Shown here piece by piece: positions 1 to 10,509 of a stretch of 64,000 nt of DNA. Under the pieces are notes generated by a model. The model saw only the letters and a program-made list of their open reading frames with translations, ran no database searches and was not told the origin of the DNA. The stretch is from Acanthosepion esculentum (lineage: Eukaryota > Mollusca > Cephalopoda > Sepiida > Sepiidae). Positions within the stretch are counted from its first letter, which is position 1. Each line of letters opens with the position of its first letter. The stretch lies in the NCBI GenBank assembly GCA_964036315.1, contig OZ038482.1:9213520-9277519 (forward strand), written 5' to 3'. The translations under genes and the position numbers were made by a program.

Positions 1-1607
1 GGACTGTTAGCATAGAACTTAAGGTTACATCTAGCTAATTCAACTGTGAATTGAGGAGACTTTGTTACCAATCTAGTACTGCGTTTAAATTCATAAAGTC
101 TAGGTACCATAGCAAAGAGTCCATCCAAATAATTACTATGAAAACATTTATAGAAAAAAATACGGGGAAGCTACATTACAGCTGGTGAGAAAGTGACTGA
201 AGCCAAAATGCCAGGTCAGAACCAATAATATTGCTGATTCTTTGGATTTTATCAAGAATCTCTAAATATACTGCAGAAATATTCAAGGCATGGATGAATG
301 GTAGACTTATAAATATGTCAGGAGAGAAAAAAAATGTATAGAACAACACAGTGAAACAACTTTCTTGGCAGCAGACCTAGCAATGGAGTCAATATAATCT
401 TTCCACTTCATATTATCAAGAATGTAAATCTGAGAAGACACACATCACTCTCTTGGGGGTTAGTGTCTGTCATGCTGATGGGAGGCAGGAAGGGATAATT
501 CGTTATCTGAAATGTACAAAGGAGCAGAGTTAAATCTTGATAATTTAAACCATTTTAATTTGATTTCTGTGACAATCTGGGGTAATTCTAAAAATCTAAA
601 ATTATAAAAGCCCTATTATTACTGTTGACAAATACTTTGTTGATGTCTTTGAAAATTGAAAAAAAAAACCCCAAAAGATTGTGGCACCGTCAACTTGCTA
701 AAGCAGAATAAAAAAAACAAACTCTAACAGCTATAGGCTGAGAGTCAAAGTTTGTAATTCTCTCACTGAAAAGTCAGAAATTCTTATTTGTCGTTTTGAA
801 TTTTGACAATTTGGACTATTTTGCTCCTGCAAGAAATTCTGTACATCACAAAAGATCAAAACATATCGAACTTAAAGTACCATTTCATTAGGTATGAAGT
901 GCAGAAAGGTGTTATCTCTCTTGTTTGTTCCATCTGAGCAAAATGAAACAGATATATTTACTATGACTGAACTTAATTGAAGATTGTCAAGCCTCTTATG
1001 GGCATTCAATCCCAACATAAACTTTCTTAGATTTAAATTATAAAAGTGTTAGATATATTCAATATAAATCTAAATGAGGGTGATTTATACACACACACAC
1101 AGCAAAATCTATGACAGTGGAAATGTTTTTTGTGTGATATGCTTTGACCTTTAGGACTCTATTGGATTAAACTTATGTTGATATGGCTACACATGTGAAG
1201 AAGAGATGCTGAAATTTGAATTCAAAATTTTTTTGCGTGTGTTTTGGGTATTTAGTCTAACCGATTTAATTTAGTTTCTTTTGTTTTTGTATTTATTACT
1301 CTTGTTATTAAATATCCCACATTGGGATAATAGAACTGTCAAGAAAGGTTAAATGTGAGAATCTGGGTGTCATTTTACTGTAGTAGATACAGTGATTAAA
1401 GCACTTTCTATACATTTTTTATCTTAGTCAATTGCTTTCCCTTTTAATTAAAGTATTTTTTAAATCAAAATTGTGTTCACTCATTATGGTGAGCAACTAA
1501 TACATTAGGCATATTGTTTCAACTACATTTGAAAAGAATTTATTTAAGCTTAATTTAAAATTTGTTACAACTGCTTCTGAAATAATACAAAGCAAAATAA
1601 GCTAAAA

Positions 1608-1733
1608 CTTGGAGGAATTTACTCTATCACCTGTAATAACTGCCACAAGGAATATATAGGAGAAACCTCAAAGAATTTAAATAAAAGATTATATGAACAC
1701 AAAAGGAATCTTTTACAAAACACAAATCTTTAG
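1608..1733 (+). pseudogene. Penelope-like element GIY-YIG endonuclease fragment
   Basis: A 41-codon open stretch followed by a stop reads with the core of a GIY-YIG endonuclease as found at the C-terminus of Penelope-like retroelements: 'GGIYSITCNNC', then 'EYIGETSKNLNKRLYEHKRN'. The G-I-Y and Y-I-G triads, the Cys-x2-Cys pair and the conserved R...EH are all visible. The reading stops at 1731-1733 and no reverse transcriptase is recognisable before it, so this is a short dead remnant inside an SND1 intron. GIY-YIG domains also occur elsewhere, but the CNNC insertion before YIG is typical of Penelope elements (family knowledge). Confidence 0.75.
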
Positions 1734-1839
1734 TGAGTCAAATTTATTTTCAATACTTGTATGTCAAGTGGAGTGAATTTGAAGCTACAATAATGTTTTT
1801 AATGTGTTCATACTTAATCTTTGATTAAATTTTCTGGCA

Positions 1840-1845
<6 letters not shown>

Positions 1846-1873
<28 letters not shown>
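1846..1873. repeat. (TA)n microsatellite
   Basis: About 14 uninterrupted TA dinucleotides in the SND1 intron. Confidence 0.95.
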
Positions 1874-1877
<4 letters not shown>

Positions 1878-2110
1878 TAAATAAATTATGTGATTTGTTA
1901 TGAGGCTTATGTATTTGATTCAGTCAACTTTTAACTTTTATTTTTTTTATTTTTTAAATCTTTGAAATTTCTATGGATAAGAAAATTGAAACCATTATTG
2001 CAGCTTTGAACTCTGGAAGCTGGATTCAAGATTTCTTAAGTTTTAACAATATTTTTTCTTTTGTTTTTTAACAGCTTTTTTTTTATATTGGTATTGTTTG
2101 CATTTTTCAG

Positions 2111-2299
2111 GTTGAAGTTGAAGTTGAAACTATAGACAAAGGTGGCAATTTTATAGGATGGCTGTATGTGGACAGCACCAATTTGTCTATAGCCCTTGTT
2201 GAAGAAGGTTTAGCTAAAGTACACTTTACAGCTGAACGTAGTTCACATTACAAAGCTTTGGTTGAAGCAGAAACAAAAGCCAAAGACATTAAAAAAAAT
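2111..2299 (+). CDS. SND1: SND1 (Tudor-SN/p100) coding exon, end of SN4 domain
   Basis: First SND1 exon visible in the window: 189 nt, 63 codons, phase 0 at both ends, bounded by a 'tttttcag' acceptor and a 'gtaagt' donor. SND1 is a multifunctional RNA-binding nuclease-like protein (transcription co-activation, RISC and stress-granule association; four OB-fold staphylococcal nuclease repeats followed by a Tudor-SN5 unit). The exon reads '[20 protein letters not shown]' and later '[14 protein letters not shown]', both highly characteristic of the C-terminal half of the fourth nuclease-like domain of animal SND1. The exon is fully open with no stop. Earlier domains are off the left edge. Confidence 0.96.
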
Positions 2300-3549
2300 G
2301 TAAGTTTTTCTTTTCTAAACATTTTTAGTTTCAAATCAAAAATACAATATTAAATTCCTAAGCAACAAAATACACTTGATGGACCAGCCTTGTTAATTTA
2401 TTTCTTCATTGGCCAAAAGTGGCATTTGTAACATTATAAAGTTGCAGGGTAGACTCTCCATGTTTGTTTTATATGCAGATATTTTTGCACCATAATGCTT
2501 CCTCAATGATGTCTATTCTGAGGTCATAGAAAGTTGTGGGCCTTCATGACATCAGACTTTCTCTCCCATGGGCCCAACTAAGAGCAGTCATTTCTCGACT
2601 AGCATTCTAGCATAGTTTCTGCATGATGGCAGGAATTGTAAGCAATATTTGTGCCTACTCAACTCTGTCAGAATTCTAACCAGATTTAAATTTTTTCTTC
2701 GGTCAATCAGAGGGGTGGATTCTGTTTTGCCCATAACTGTTATTCAGGGTACTCATTCAGAATAGCAGTTATCAGTTTTAGCTAATGAGAAATGTACTTC
2801 CTATTTGGCTCCAGACTTCGCGCTATTAAAACTATTCCTTTTTGTTGCCTCCATTTTGAATTTACCTCTGTTCATTTTTACCTTTGTGGATCAATAGTTC
2901 AGGTTAATGTGTAAGTTTTTATTTATATTTTTTTTTGCAAGGTGATTTTGAATCTATTTACATGTTGATATTTTTTTTTTCTTCTGTGCCATTTTATAAA
3001 TATTCTAAGATCAACATACTTATGTAAAGGTACTAATATTAAAAAAAATAAAGTTATGACACTCTAATTTCCACCCTTCTCTGAGACCCAGCTGAAAATT
3101 GACCACACCCAGAGAAGAGAAATGCCATGCCACCATCGACCAATCAGCAAGATCAATGAAAATTGACCCCATATTTCAATGGCAAGTGTGAAGAAAGAGA
3201 AAATTTGTCACATGTATTGTTTGTAAATTTCAGTCATCATTTGTAAAGAAATTGTAGCTTGCAGAATGTCATTAATTTACATAAAGAATGAAAGTAGCAG
3301 CATAATTAAGAGCTTTGTCATTCACTCTCCACTACAGTTCAACAGTTTTTGGTGCTATAACAGGATAGAGCTATGGAAGAAAGATTTCTTCTCCCATTTG
3401 TATTTCCCCCATTATGGGCATTATTATATACATGATGTAATAACACCATAATTCGTGGGTGGAATGGGATGGCTGAAAAGAAAAGGAGTGACAAACGTTT
3501 TGTTTTCAGAGACTTTTATACCACTAAGATGTACACAAAACTCTCTCTT

Positions 3550-3552
<3 letters not shown>

Positions 3553-3594
<42 letters not shown>

Positions 3595-3608
3595 CACATA
3601 CACACACA
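3553..3608. repeat. (TA)n-(CA)n compound microsatellite
   Basis: About 17 TA units pass directly into a (CA)n-rich run. It generates several spurious open frames rich in Ile-Tyr on both strands. Confidence 0.9.
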
Positions 3609-4844
3609 ATATATCATATATCTACACAGCAAGCAGAGTGTAAATAGAAGCAAAAAGGAATTGTCTTGCATATAATTTCTAGTAGGCTTCACCCAGTAAA
3701 ATATATTAAAGATATAATCTTTGAAACAAATTTTAAATGCCGATTTCATTCATAAATTGGCTTATTATAGTTAACGAAAGTTTTACAAATAGATGCCAAC
3801 TTGTTGAAGGCCAAGTAAAATGCAAATCTGCACTATATAAGACGGTATTCCTAAACAACAATTTTTTATATAAAAATCAAAACAATCCTCGAATAAAAGA
3901 AAAGTAATGAAGAGCAGTTAATTAATGAAATAAACTTTTTAAAAATCAATATGCAAATTAATTAAACCTGAAGAGTCATATTGCCTAAAAGTAGATACAG
4001 ATATTGAGATTTTAAGTGTGAATTGCTATAAAGTAGAGCTGGGGCTTTTTAATCTCAGAATATGTTGGATAATTGTGCTGCAAATTCACATTTATTCATA
4101 TAGACTCCATAATATAGGTTTTACTTAATTAGCTATTATGTTTCTCTAACTCCTCAAATGTTGAATGTATAACTAATTCTAATTTCTTTTTTCCATCTTT
4201 ACAATATATTAATTTTATCTTATAAATTGTCCCCTGTTCTGTCACCCATGAAATAAAAATAATTGTTTGTACGGAAAATAAGGATCTATGTACATCAAAA
4301 TGTCTTTAAATTAAGTGGCAGCAGAAGAATTATCATTGAACTTTTAAAAGGTAAGCTTAAACACTAATTCACTACTTAAATGCAGCGATCAATTTTGAGT
4401 TCTTTTGTTTATTGATTGATGCTTATTGCATCTACTCCTCTTATTTATTATAAACTCCTTTTATTATAAAATAGCTTTAAAGCTAATAGGGTGGCTTTTA
4501 AGCTAGTTTATAATAAAATGTGCACTGTAATTTTGGATACAAAAGGAAAATAAGTTACTCCCCTTGAACCATGAAAGCAATGATAATGGCTAGTATAATA
4601 TATTAATATATTTTAACCTTGCATAATCTGGCAACCCTGTATCTGAGCTTAATGAAAATCGTTCCCTGTGCCTAATTTTTCTAGGGCTTTTGAATGAGCA
4701 ATGAATCATTGGAATCAAACCAGTGGGAGTGGAGGAGTTGCTTGGACAAACACGGATACACTCTACTTATATTATTTATTTGTTTATTTATTTATTTAAA
4801 GCCATGTTTAGGATTCCAAGCTTAAACTTCAGGTGGCTGTCAAT

Positions 4845-4955
4845 CTAGATAACTTTCAGTGTAGGGTTCAGTTTGAAATTCCATGAAAGTTACCTGGACA
4901 ACTGATGATGGCCAGAGTGTATAATGACTGAAATGTTGTGATAATAGCAAAGATA
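4845..4955 (+). mobile_element. Decayed SINE tail with CTGATGA...GAAA core
   Basis: The segment runs 'gggttcagtttgaaattcc', then 'ctgatgatggccagagtg', then 'gactgaaatgttgtgataat'. It aligns by eye with the tails of the fold-back SINEs near 20.6, 22.2 and 24.4 kb. It is strongly diverged and has no flanking duplication I can see, so it is an old copy in an SND1 intron. Confidence 0.6.
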
Positions 4956-5244
4956 GAGATGTTAGGCCAACTTTAAATAATGTAAACAATAATTACTCCT
5001 TCCACAGAAATGATAGAAATCTGTTTTAGAAATAATGATATTGGAGACTTGAAAATTGTAAATATTTGATCTGTCGATGAATACTAAACCCAGAATTGTT
5101 AAAATAATTTTTGTTTTACTATAAATCTCAAATTTTGATTTTGAGATTTTCAAAATGGAAATTTTTTTTTTTTTCATCTTGTTTTCCAGAATATTTTATT
5201 GATTATTTCTTTTCCTGAATGTTTTATTTTAATTTTTTTTCCAG

Positions 5245-5380
5245 ATTTGGTCCACTTATGAAGAACCTAAACAAGAACAAGTTGTGGAAGAACCTCTTGA
5301 GCGAAAAATAAATTATCGCAATGTAGTTGTTACAGAAGTAATGAATGATTTGAAATTTTATGGTCAATATGTTGAAAATG
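5245..5380 (+). CDS. SND1: SND1 coding exon, SN4-Tudor linker and SN5a
   Basis: 136-nt exon, phase 0 at its start and 1 at its end, between a long T-tract acceptor (ccag) and a 'gtaagt' donor. It encodes 'IWSTYEEPKQEQVVEEPLER' followed by 'NVVVTEVMNDLKFYGQYVEN'. The first part is the acidic linker after SN4. The second is the 'V-T-E-x-x-x-D-L-x-F-Y' strand that opens the Tudor-SN5 module in SND1 proteins. The last codon is split with the next exon to give Gly. Confidence 0.96.
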
Positions 5381-5691
5381 GTAAGTGTAGTTGAAATGAT
5401 TTTAGCTTTTAAACTTTGCTGATTTGGTTTTCAATGCGAATTTTTATCTCTAATATGTTCAGTTTGTCATACACAACGCTTATGAAGTTATATCAACATT
5501 TATGTTGCACACGTACACATTATAGCCAAAAAATTAATATTCAAGCAGATTTTTATCAGCACTGATGTTACACACACACACACACAAACTATTTTATTAA
5601 ATTTACATCAAATACAAAGAAATGTCCAAATAGATTTGCATCTACAGCTGAAATAAATTTTCTTTTATGGTCTTTTAGCTCCTGGAATGTG

Positions 5692-5995
5692 GCTTACAGC
5701 CAGATCAAGTTAAAATACTGGTTCCTGTATGATCACCGAAGTTAAGCAATGTCGAGCCTGGTCAGTAACTAGATGGATGACTGCTTGGGAATACCAGGTG
5801 CTGTAAGCTTGGATGAGTGGGTGGCGTAATGGATAATGACTCTGAATTGTTAATTGGAGAGCTGAGTTCCAGGTCCACTTGGGTCCATTTATATTCACTT
5901 ACATGCAAATATCCTTGGGAAGATATGAATCCATCTCTTCTACCCCTAGCTATGGGTTAATTAGTAAGACTTATATTACTAAAATCAGTATCTAA
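5692..5995 (+). mobile_element. Compound SINE: 5S rRNA head + tRNA-like second unit
   Basis: Positions 5692-5810 (119 nt, the length of a full 5S rRNA) match metazoan 5S rRNA by eye. 'gatcaccgaagttaagcaat' (the box A region of the 5S internal promoter), 'gcctggtcagta', 'gatggatgactgcttgggaa' (box C) and complementary ends 'gcttacagc' / 'gctgtaagc' are present. Immediately after it, from about 5817, comes a tRNA-like unit with an A box ('gtggcgtaatggataatg') and a B-box-like 'gagttccaggtcc', resembling tRNA-Arg. A body ending 'agctatgggttaattag' and an A-rich tail near 5995 follow. Related bodies occur at 12820-12950 and 56570-56700. It lies in an SND1 intron. The 5S part carries substitutions, so it is a retroposed copy rather than a working 5S gene. 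Confidence 0.8.
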
Positions 5996-6869
5996 AAATA
6001 AAAAAAAATCTCACAATCTAAATATTTTCTGGCTTTAAATAACCTACAAGAGGTTGATAAACCATAAAAAGACAGATCAATCAAACAAACCTGGAATGTA
6101 TTAGGATTTTTCTTTTTCTTTGTGTGTGAGTATGAGGTCAAAAATTCTCATCCAAAACTCTTTTTTTCCCAGTGTATAAATGTGATGCTGGGTATAAATT
6201 CTTGAATCTCTGTTCAGAATTTTAAAAAACAAAAATATTTCTCCATGTCATGTATTTGGCATTGGTTTTCTTTTGGTTTTTGTTTTCATACATTCAACAA
6301 TTCCATACTAATTGTCATCTAGTAGTATTGCACTTATGAAACTTTTTATGGCAGCTCAGTCATTTTGGATTCATTGGTATTACTGTTGAAGGATTAGTTT
6401 TTTTTTTCTGTTCACTGAAATTTATTGGAAATGAATTACTGCTGAAGACAATAAAAATGACTTTAGTAATTTATCAGCTAGTATGTCTAAAGTTTTATCT
6501 TGTAATGGAGTGACCTCGGAGAATTTAACATCTGCAGGGCATATAAAGACAAGAAATAACATACTTCGAATAACAAGATAAAAGTTGTCAAGAGCACATT
6601 GCAATAAAAGATTTGTCAGGCTTACAAATATTTCCTGTTTCAATGCTAACATTGTTTTGGGACAATAACTTAGTGGATTAAAGCTGTGGTTTTCAACCTT
6701 TTGATTGATGATATATTTTTTTTTTTATGGTGACATAGTAATTGTGACTTCAATTCCTGGGCCTGGTGGTACAGTCTCAAACTGGACAAGCAATAACTGA
6801 GCAGTACTAAAAAGAACAAGACTAGATATCTCTAGATAGGGACAATCTACCCTCCTAGATTAAATAAAA

Positions 6870-6995
6870 GGTTCAGTTTGAAATTCGCTGTAGGCTAATT
6901 GAATCAATAGACACTTGAAGAAGGCTGGATAGTATAACATCTGAAACATTGTGATAATAAAAATGAGAACATCAATCAAAATGTTAAAAATGTAA
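6870..6995 (+). mobile_element. Decayed SINE tail (fold-back SINE family)
   Basis: It contains 'aggttcagtttgaaattc', 'cttgaagaaggctggatag' and 'tctgaaacattgtgataat'. These three blocks have the same order and spacing as in the tail of the SINE composites near 20-24 kb. It is old and diverged. Confidence 0.55.
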
Positions 6996-7163
6996 ACTAA
7001 CTTTGTTTTTCTTTTTTTTTTTTCTTAAATAAGAGCAAAAAAATTATATAGGGAAAGATTTTGCTTGTGAATTGAGAGAAAGATCATTGCTTGCTTGACA
7101 CTGTTGTCTATTGTTTGATTTATTAAGGGAGTCAATTGTTTTTTTTATTTTTCTTGAATTTAG

Positions 7164-7290
7164 GTCCACAGCTCGTTGAGATGATGGAGCAACTCAGGAA
7201 AGACCTTGAAAGTAACCCTCCTGTGCCAGGCTCATATACACCACGGAAAGGGGATCTCTGTGCTGCCAAATTTTCTTTAGATAATCAGTG
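7164..7290 (+). CDS. SND1: SND1 coding exon, start of Tudor domain
   Basis: 127-nt exon, phase 1 in and phase 2 out, with acceptor 'tgaatttag' and donor 'gtaggt'. It reads 'PQLVEMMEQLRKDLESNPPV', then 'GSYTPRKGDLCAAKFSLDNQ' and a Trp codon split across the junction. The 'P-R-K/R-G-x-x-C-x-A-K-F' stretch leads into the first strands of the Tudor barrel, which in SND1 binds symmetrically dimethylated arginine. Confidence 0.96.
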
Positions 7291-8770
7291 GTAGGTTTTA
7301 CATATGCAATTTTATTTTGTTGAATTGTAAAAACAGATTTTGTTGACTTGTGATTTGTTTTGAAAACCTATATTCAACCAGTTGTCTGAAGTCATGTGGA
7401 GTTTTGAAAGGTTGGGGAATTAAGAATACATGTAATTACTTACTCAGTCCAGCCTAACACAAAGCTACTATAGTGCATATCTTGGTAAGCAAGTTTGTCT
7501 GTAAGATGAGCTTTGCTAACTTGTGCAGGACTGCATTGTGTTTGCGTATGCAGTTAAGGTATCTGCAAATACTGAAGTCTTTCACTAAAGAAATTTGAAT
7601 TCTAAATTTTTGAAAAATTTAATATTTATATTAAATATTGGTTGGGAAAAGTAGAAGTATCAACTGTTAAACTTTTAATAAAGTTAATTTTGACACTTTG
7701 TTTTTAAATATTTTTTTCTTTTAACATGATTTTTTTTCATGTAATTTAGAAATTTAAACAAAGAAAATCTTGAATACTTTCTGATAATTTTTTCATTTAA
7801 ATGTGACTTGCAATTTTTTCCACTTATTTGTTAATTTTCAAATTAAAAACCATTTCTTGGCTGACATGAAATTTGATTTTCCAGGTACAGAGCAAAAATT
7901 GAAAAAGTTGTAAATGGAAAAGGATCAGTCTTGTACATTGATTATGGAAATGTAAGAGTCTTTCTATTTTTGGCGTCTTCTTTTTTCTTTTTCTTTTCTT
8001 TTTCATTGATATTCAGTCATGATTTGATGACATCTTTACAAATGAAAATAGTGGGGGGGGGGAGGTTAATAAGTACAAATATAATTGTTAATGTAATAAA
8101 AACATAATTAAAAGGGACAATAGGAAAGTATGACTAGAGTAGTCTACAATGTAAAGAAAAAATGAAAAGAGACCAAGATATGATAGTGAGCTAACCAGTC
8201 ATCACTTGACTCTTGTCAGAACTTGATTGAGAAAATGAAAATATTGTGCATACAGACTAAAACAGTGAATATGAACTACACATTAATATATTGACACAAG
8301 TATATCTATAAACATTATATTGTCATACAAACCAATCCTCCTGTTCAGATGAAGATTGTTGCCATGTTTTTTGTTTTTACCTTTTCATTTTTTCTTTTTG
8401 TATTGTATTGCCAACTACTGTTATAGTTTTTCTCCTGACTCTCTTAGTTATGTTTTTATTGCACTAATTAAATTTTGTACTTCTAATGATCGACTGTATT
8501 TTTAATGTCAATCTTCTCATATTGGTCATTTCATATGAAAAAATTTTAACAGCCTCCAAATCGGTTTTGAGCCTATTGTAGGCATTTGATAGAAATAATT
8601 TCATTTTTATGCTTTAATAAATTAAGTTTAATTATAAGGAAAACTAATTTATAAATTCCATTTTGCATAAAAATGCTTTGATAAAAATGAGTGACTTCTT
8701 TTTAGCTCATGTTTAGTTATCTCCCTTGAGCCACATTGACTCTGTTGCTTGCCTTATTGTTTTTCTCCAG
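7291..8770 (+). other. SND1: Two SND1 introns around the Tudor core exon
   Basis: 7291-7884 and 7952-8770 are AT-rich introns with canonical splice ends. The second contains a short G-run at 8053-8063. No recognisable elements were seen. Confidence 0.85.
7885..7951 (+). CDS. SND1: SND1 coding exon, Tudor core
   Basis: 67-nt exon, phase 2 in and 0 out, acceptor 'gattttccag' and donor 'gtaaga'. It completes the Trp codon and encodes 'YRAKIEKV' and 'GSVLYIDYGN'. W-Y-R-A and F/L-Y-I-D-Y-G-N are the signature aromatic-cage strands of Tudor domains, and the aromatic and acidic cage residues are intact. Confidence 0.96.
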
Positions 8771-8878
8771 CGGGAAGAAGTTCCACTTACAATGATGACT
8801 GCTTTGCCACCATATTTCCAGTCCATATCTGCAAAAGCCACTTTATTTGCATTGGCCTGTCTCACTCCACCTGATGAT
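8771..8878 (+). CDS. SND1: SND1 coding exon, Tudor C-terminal part
   Basis: 108-nt exon (36 codons), phase 0 at both ends, acceptor 'tttttctccag' and donor 'gtaagt'. It encodes 'REEVPLTMMTALPPYFQSIS' followed by 'AKATLFALACLTPPDD'. The N-R-E-x-x-P start continues the Tudor signature across the junction. The remainder is the Tudor-to-SN5 connecting segment of SND1. Confidence 0.95.
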
Positions 8879-9483
8879 GTAAGTAACATTTTTGTTTATT
8901 TAGAATATATATTTTGAAACTGATGCAAGGAATGTTTCTTTTGTTGTCAGTTTGGATAACATTTTTAGTGTTAATAAGCTGAAGTTTTAATTTGTTGCTG
9001 CCATTACTGGCAGACATTTCTTTTTGCTTTTGGTCTTGAGAAACTTGACCAAATGTAAGGAGAATAAGTTGATTTCTGAAAGATCTTTCAGAATGGAAAT
9101 CTTTAGTATTGAAAAATAAATTTGTTGGAAATTTCAAAAAGTAATATGAAGGAATTAATGGAAAGAATGACATTGTCTTAATGAAAAAAATTCATATTTC
9201 CAATTCCTTTACAATTTGATCTGTTTAATTTCTAAAATTACCATAAACATTAAAATTTTGCTCAAAATTTTGTTTTTTTATAGAAGTGATAAATTATTAC
9301 TGGTTATAAAGTACATATGTTTGGTGTTTATATAAACTCAATACTAATAAAATTAGCAATTTAAAGTTTTTTATTTTTTAAATGACATCTTCTCTCTGCC
9401 TGTGTGTATCCATCAGTTAACAGTTAATGACAATTGTTCCCTATTAATACACATGTTTAATGCTGAATGATTTGTTTGATCAG

Positions 9484-9732
9484 GGAGATGCCAGGCAAGA
9501 AGCAGTTGATGCTTTAAATCATGAGATTCTGGGCAAGCAGATGGTGGTGAATTCTGAATACAAGGCCAATGGCATTGATTACGTCACTTGTCTGCTGGGA
9601 GAATCTCAAGAAGATGTAGGACTCAGTCTGATCAGTGACGGTTTGGTTTTGGCAGAGTTGCGTAAAGAAAAGCGTCTCAACAAGCTGGTTGCAACGTATA
9701 AAAATGCACAGGAAAAGGCTAAATCAGCCAGG
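9484..9732 (+). CDS. SND1: SND1 coding exon, SN5 domain
   Basis: 249-nt exon (83 codons), phase 0 at both ends. The acceptor is the 'cag' at 9481-9483 and the donor 'gtaagc' begins at 9733. An ATG slightly upstream (9460) lies in the intron and is not a start. The exon encodes the second half of the split fifth nuclease-like domain: 'GDARQEAVDALNHEILGKQ', 'VTCLLGESQEDVGLSLISDG' and 'VLAELRKEKRLNKLV', ending 'AQEKAKSAR'. These blocks are typical of SND1; SN5 lacks a complete nuclease active site in the family. Confidence 0.96.
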
Positions 9733-9823
9733 GTAAGCAAAAAAAGAAAAAAAAACCTTTTTAAAATAAAATTTTTGAATTTTAATTTTATTTTTTTTTA
9801 TCTTTTTTGTAAATTTTATTTCA

Positions 9824-9851
9824 TTTTTTTTTTTTTTTTTTTTTTTTTTTT
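9824..9851. repeat. Poly(T) run in SND1 intron
   Basis: About 27 consecutive T residues in an already T-rich intron. It may be the reversed poly(A) of an old minus-strand retroposon, but no body is recognisable beside it. Confidence 0.8.
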
Positions 9852-10390
9852 CTATATTTTAATTTTTTCAAAATTTTAACTTAATATGCATCCTTAATAT
9901 TTGAATGTTGTCATATTGTAAATGCTATAATTAGTCTTCTCTCACCCTTTATGGGAATTTATTTAGTCATCAGATAAATTCAAGTGTGTTTTTTTTACCA
10001 GTGTTATTAGGATTAATATGCAAAATATTCTTATAGTGTTTTATGTTTTTTTTTTTTTTTGTAGTTCTTTTTTCTTTTGTTTATCATTCCATATTATTGA
10101 CTAATTTGTTAAAATAGGATAAAAATGAATGGAAAAAAGAAATGAATTTATGACACCCTAATAGGATTAATGAAGAATGATGTACAAAGTATGGAATTTT
10201 TCATGCTTGTTTTTTTATTTTTTATTTATGAGGGTGGATCAACAACTTTGCAGCAATTGGTTTTTGATCTTAAATTTTCATGGTATAATGTTAAAAAAGA
10301 AAAAAAAAGGTCTTTTAATTTTTATTTATTTTTTGGTCTCTTTTCTATTTTAAATGGTAGCAAAATTCCCATTTTTTTTTCTTTCTATAG

Positions 10391-10447
10391 CAAAACCTGT
10401 GGCGCTATGGAGACTTCACTGAAGATGATGCCAGAGAATTTGGTTGA
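10391..10447 (+). CDS. SND1: SND1 terminal coding exon with stop
   Basis: 57-nt last coding portion: 18 residues and TGA at 10445-10447. The acceptor is 'tttctatag' and the exon is in phase 0 with the previous one. It reads 'QNLWRYGDFTEDDAREFG', the conserved extreme C-terminus of SND1, where the preceding exon's 'SAR' continues into 'x-N-L-W-R-Y-G-D-F'. Summing the seven exons gives 310 residues, about one third of a typical 900-residue SND1. All splice phases are consistent and no frameshift or stop interrupts the series, so the gene appears intact. Confidence 0.96.
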   Translation, partial: QNLWRYGDFTEDDAREFG

Positions 10448-10485
10448 GGAATTTATGCTTAAGATTGTCTTCAAATGGAACCAGA

Positions 10486-10509
10486 AATAAAATTAAATAA
10501 GTAAATAAA
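10486..10509 (+). terminator. SND1 poly(A) signals
   Basis: AATAAA at 10486-10491 and again at 10504-10509, about 40-60 nt after the SND1 stop, followed by an A-run at 10538. The 3' UTR would be unusually short if the first is used; other AATAAA motifs lie further downstream. Confidence 0.6.

Larger units (their letters stand above)
1..2110 (+). other. SND1: SND1 intron, left part outside window
   Basis: Non-coding sequence before the first visible SND1 exon. I looked for the preceding SND1 exon and did not find it, so the upstream two thirds of the gene lie beyond the left edge. The stretch contains a Penelope-like endonuclease relic (1608-1733), a (TA)n run (1846-1873), and ends in a T-rich acceptor 'catttttcag'. 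Nothing else was recognised in it. Confidence 0.75.
2300..5244 (+). other. SND1: SND1 intron (2.9 kb)
   Basis: Non-coding stretch between two SND1 exons with canonical GT...AG ends (gtaagt; ttttttttccag). It contains a (TA)n(CA)n microsatellite near 3553-3608 and a decayed SINE tail near 4845-4955. No coding sequence was recognised. Confidence 0.9.
5381..7163 (+). other. SND1: SND1 intron (1.8 kb)
   Basis: Intron with GT...AG ends carrying the 5S/tRNA compound SINE and a second decayed fold-back-SINE tail near 6870-6995. No coding sequence was seen. Confidence 0.9.

Noticed and set aside
5692..5810. Functional 5S rRNA gene
   Set aside because: Several substitutions from the metazoan 5S pattern, a location in an intron and fusion to a tRNA-like unit and SINE body indicate a retroposed copy.
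9460..9879. Independent 139-residue protein starting at 9460
   Set aside because: The start lies in an intron. Only 9484-9732 is coding, as an SND1 exon, and the end runs through the next intron's poly(T).
10170..10490. 106-residue frame over the SND1 last exon
   Set aside because: It reads the exon in the wrong frame; the correct frame gives the conserved SND1 C-terminus with a stop at 10445-10447.
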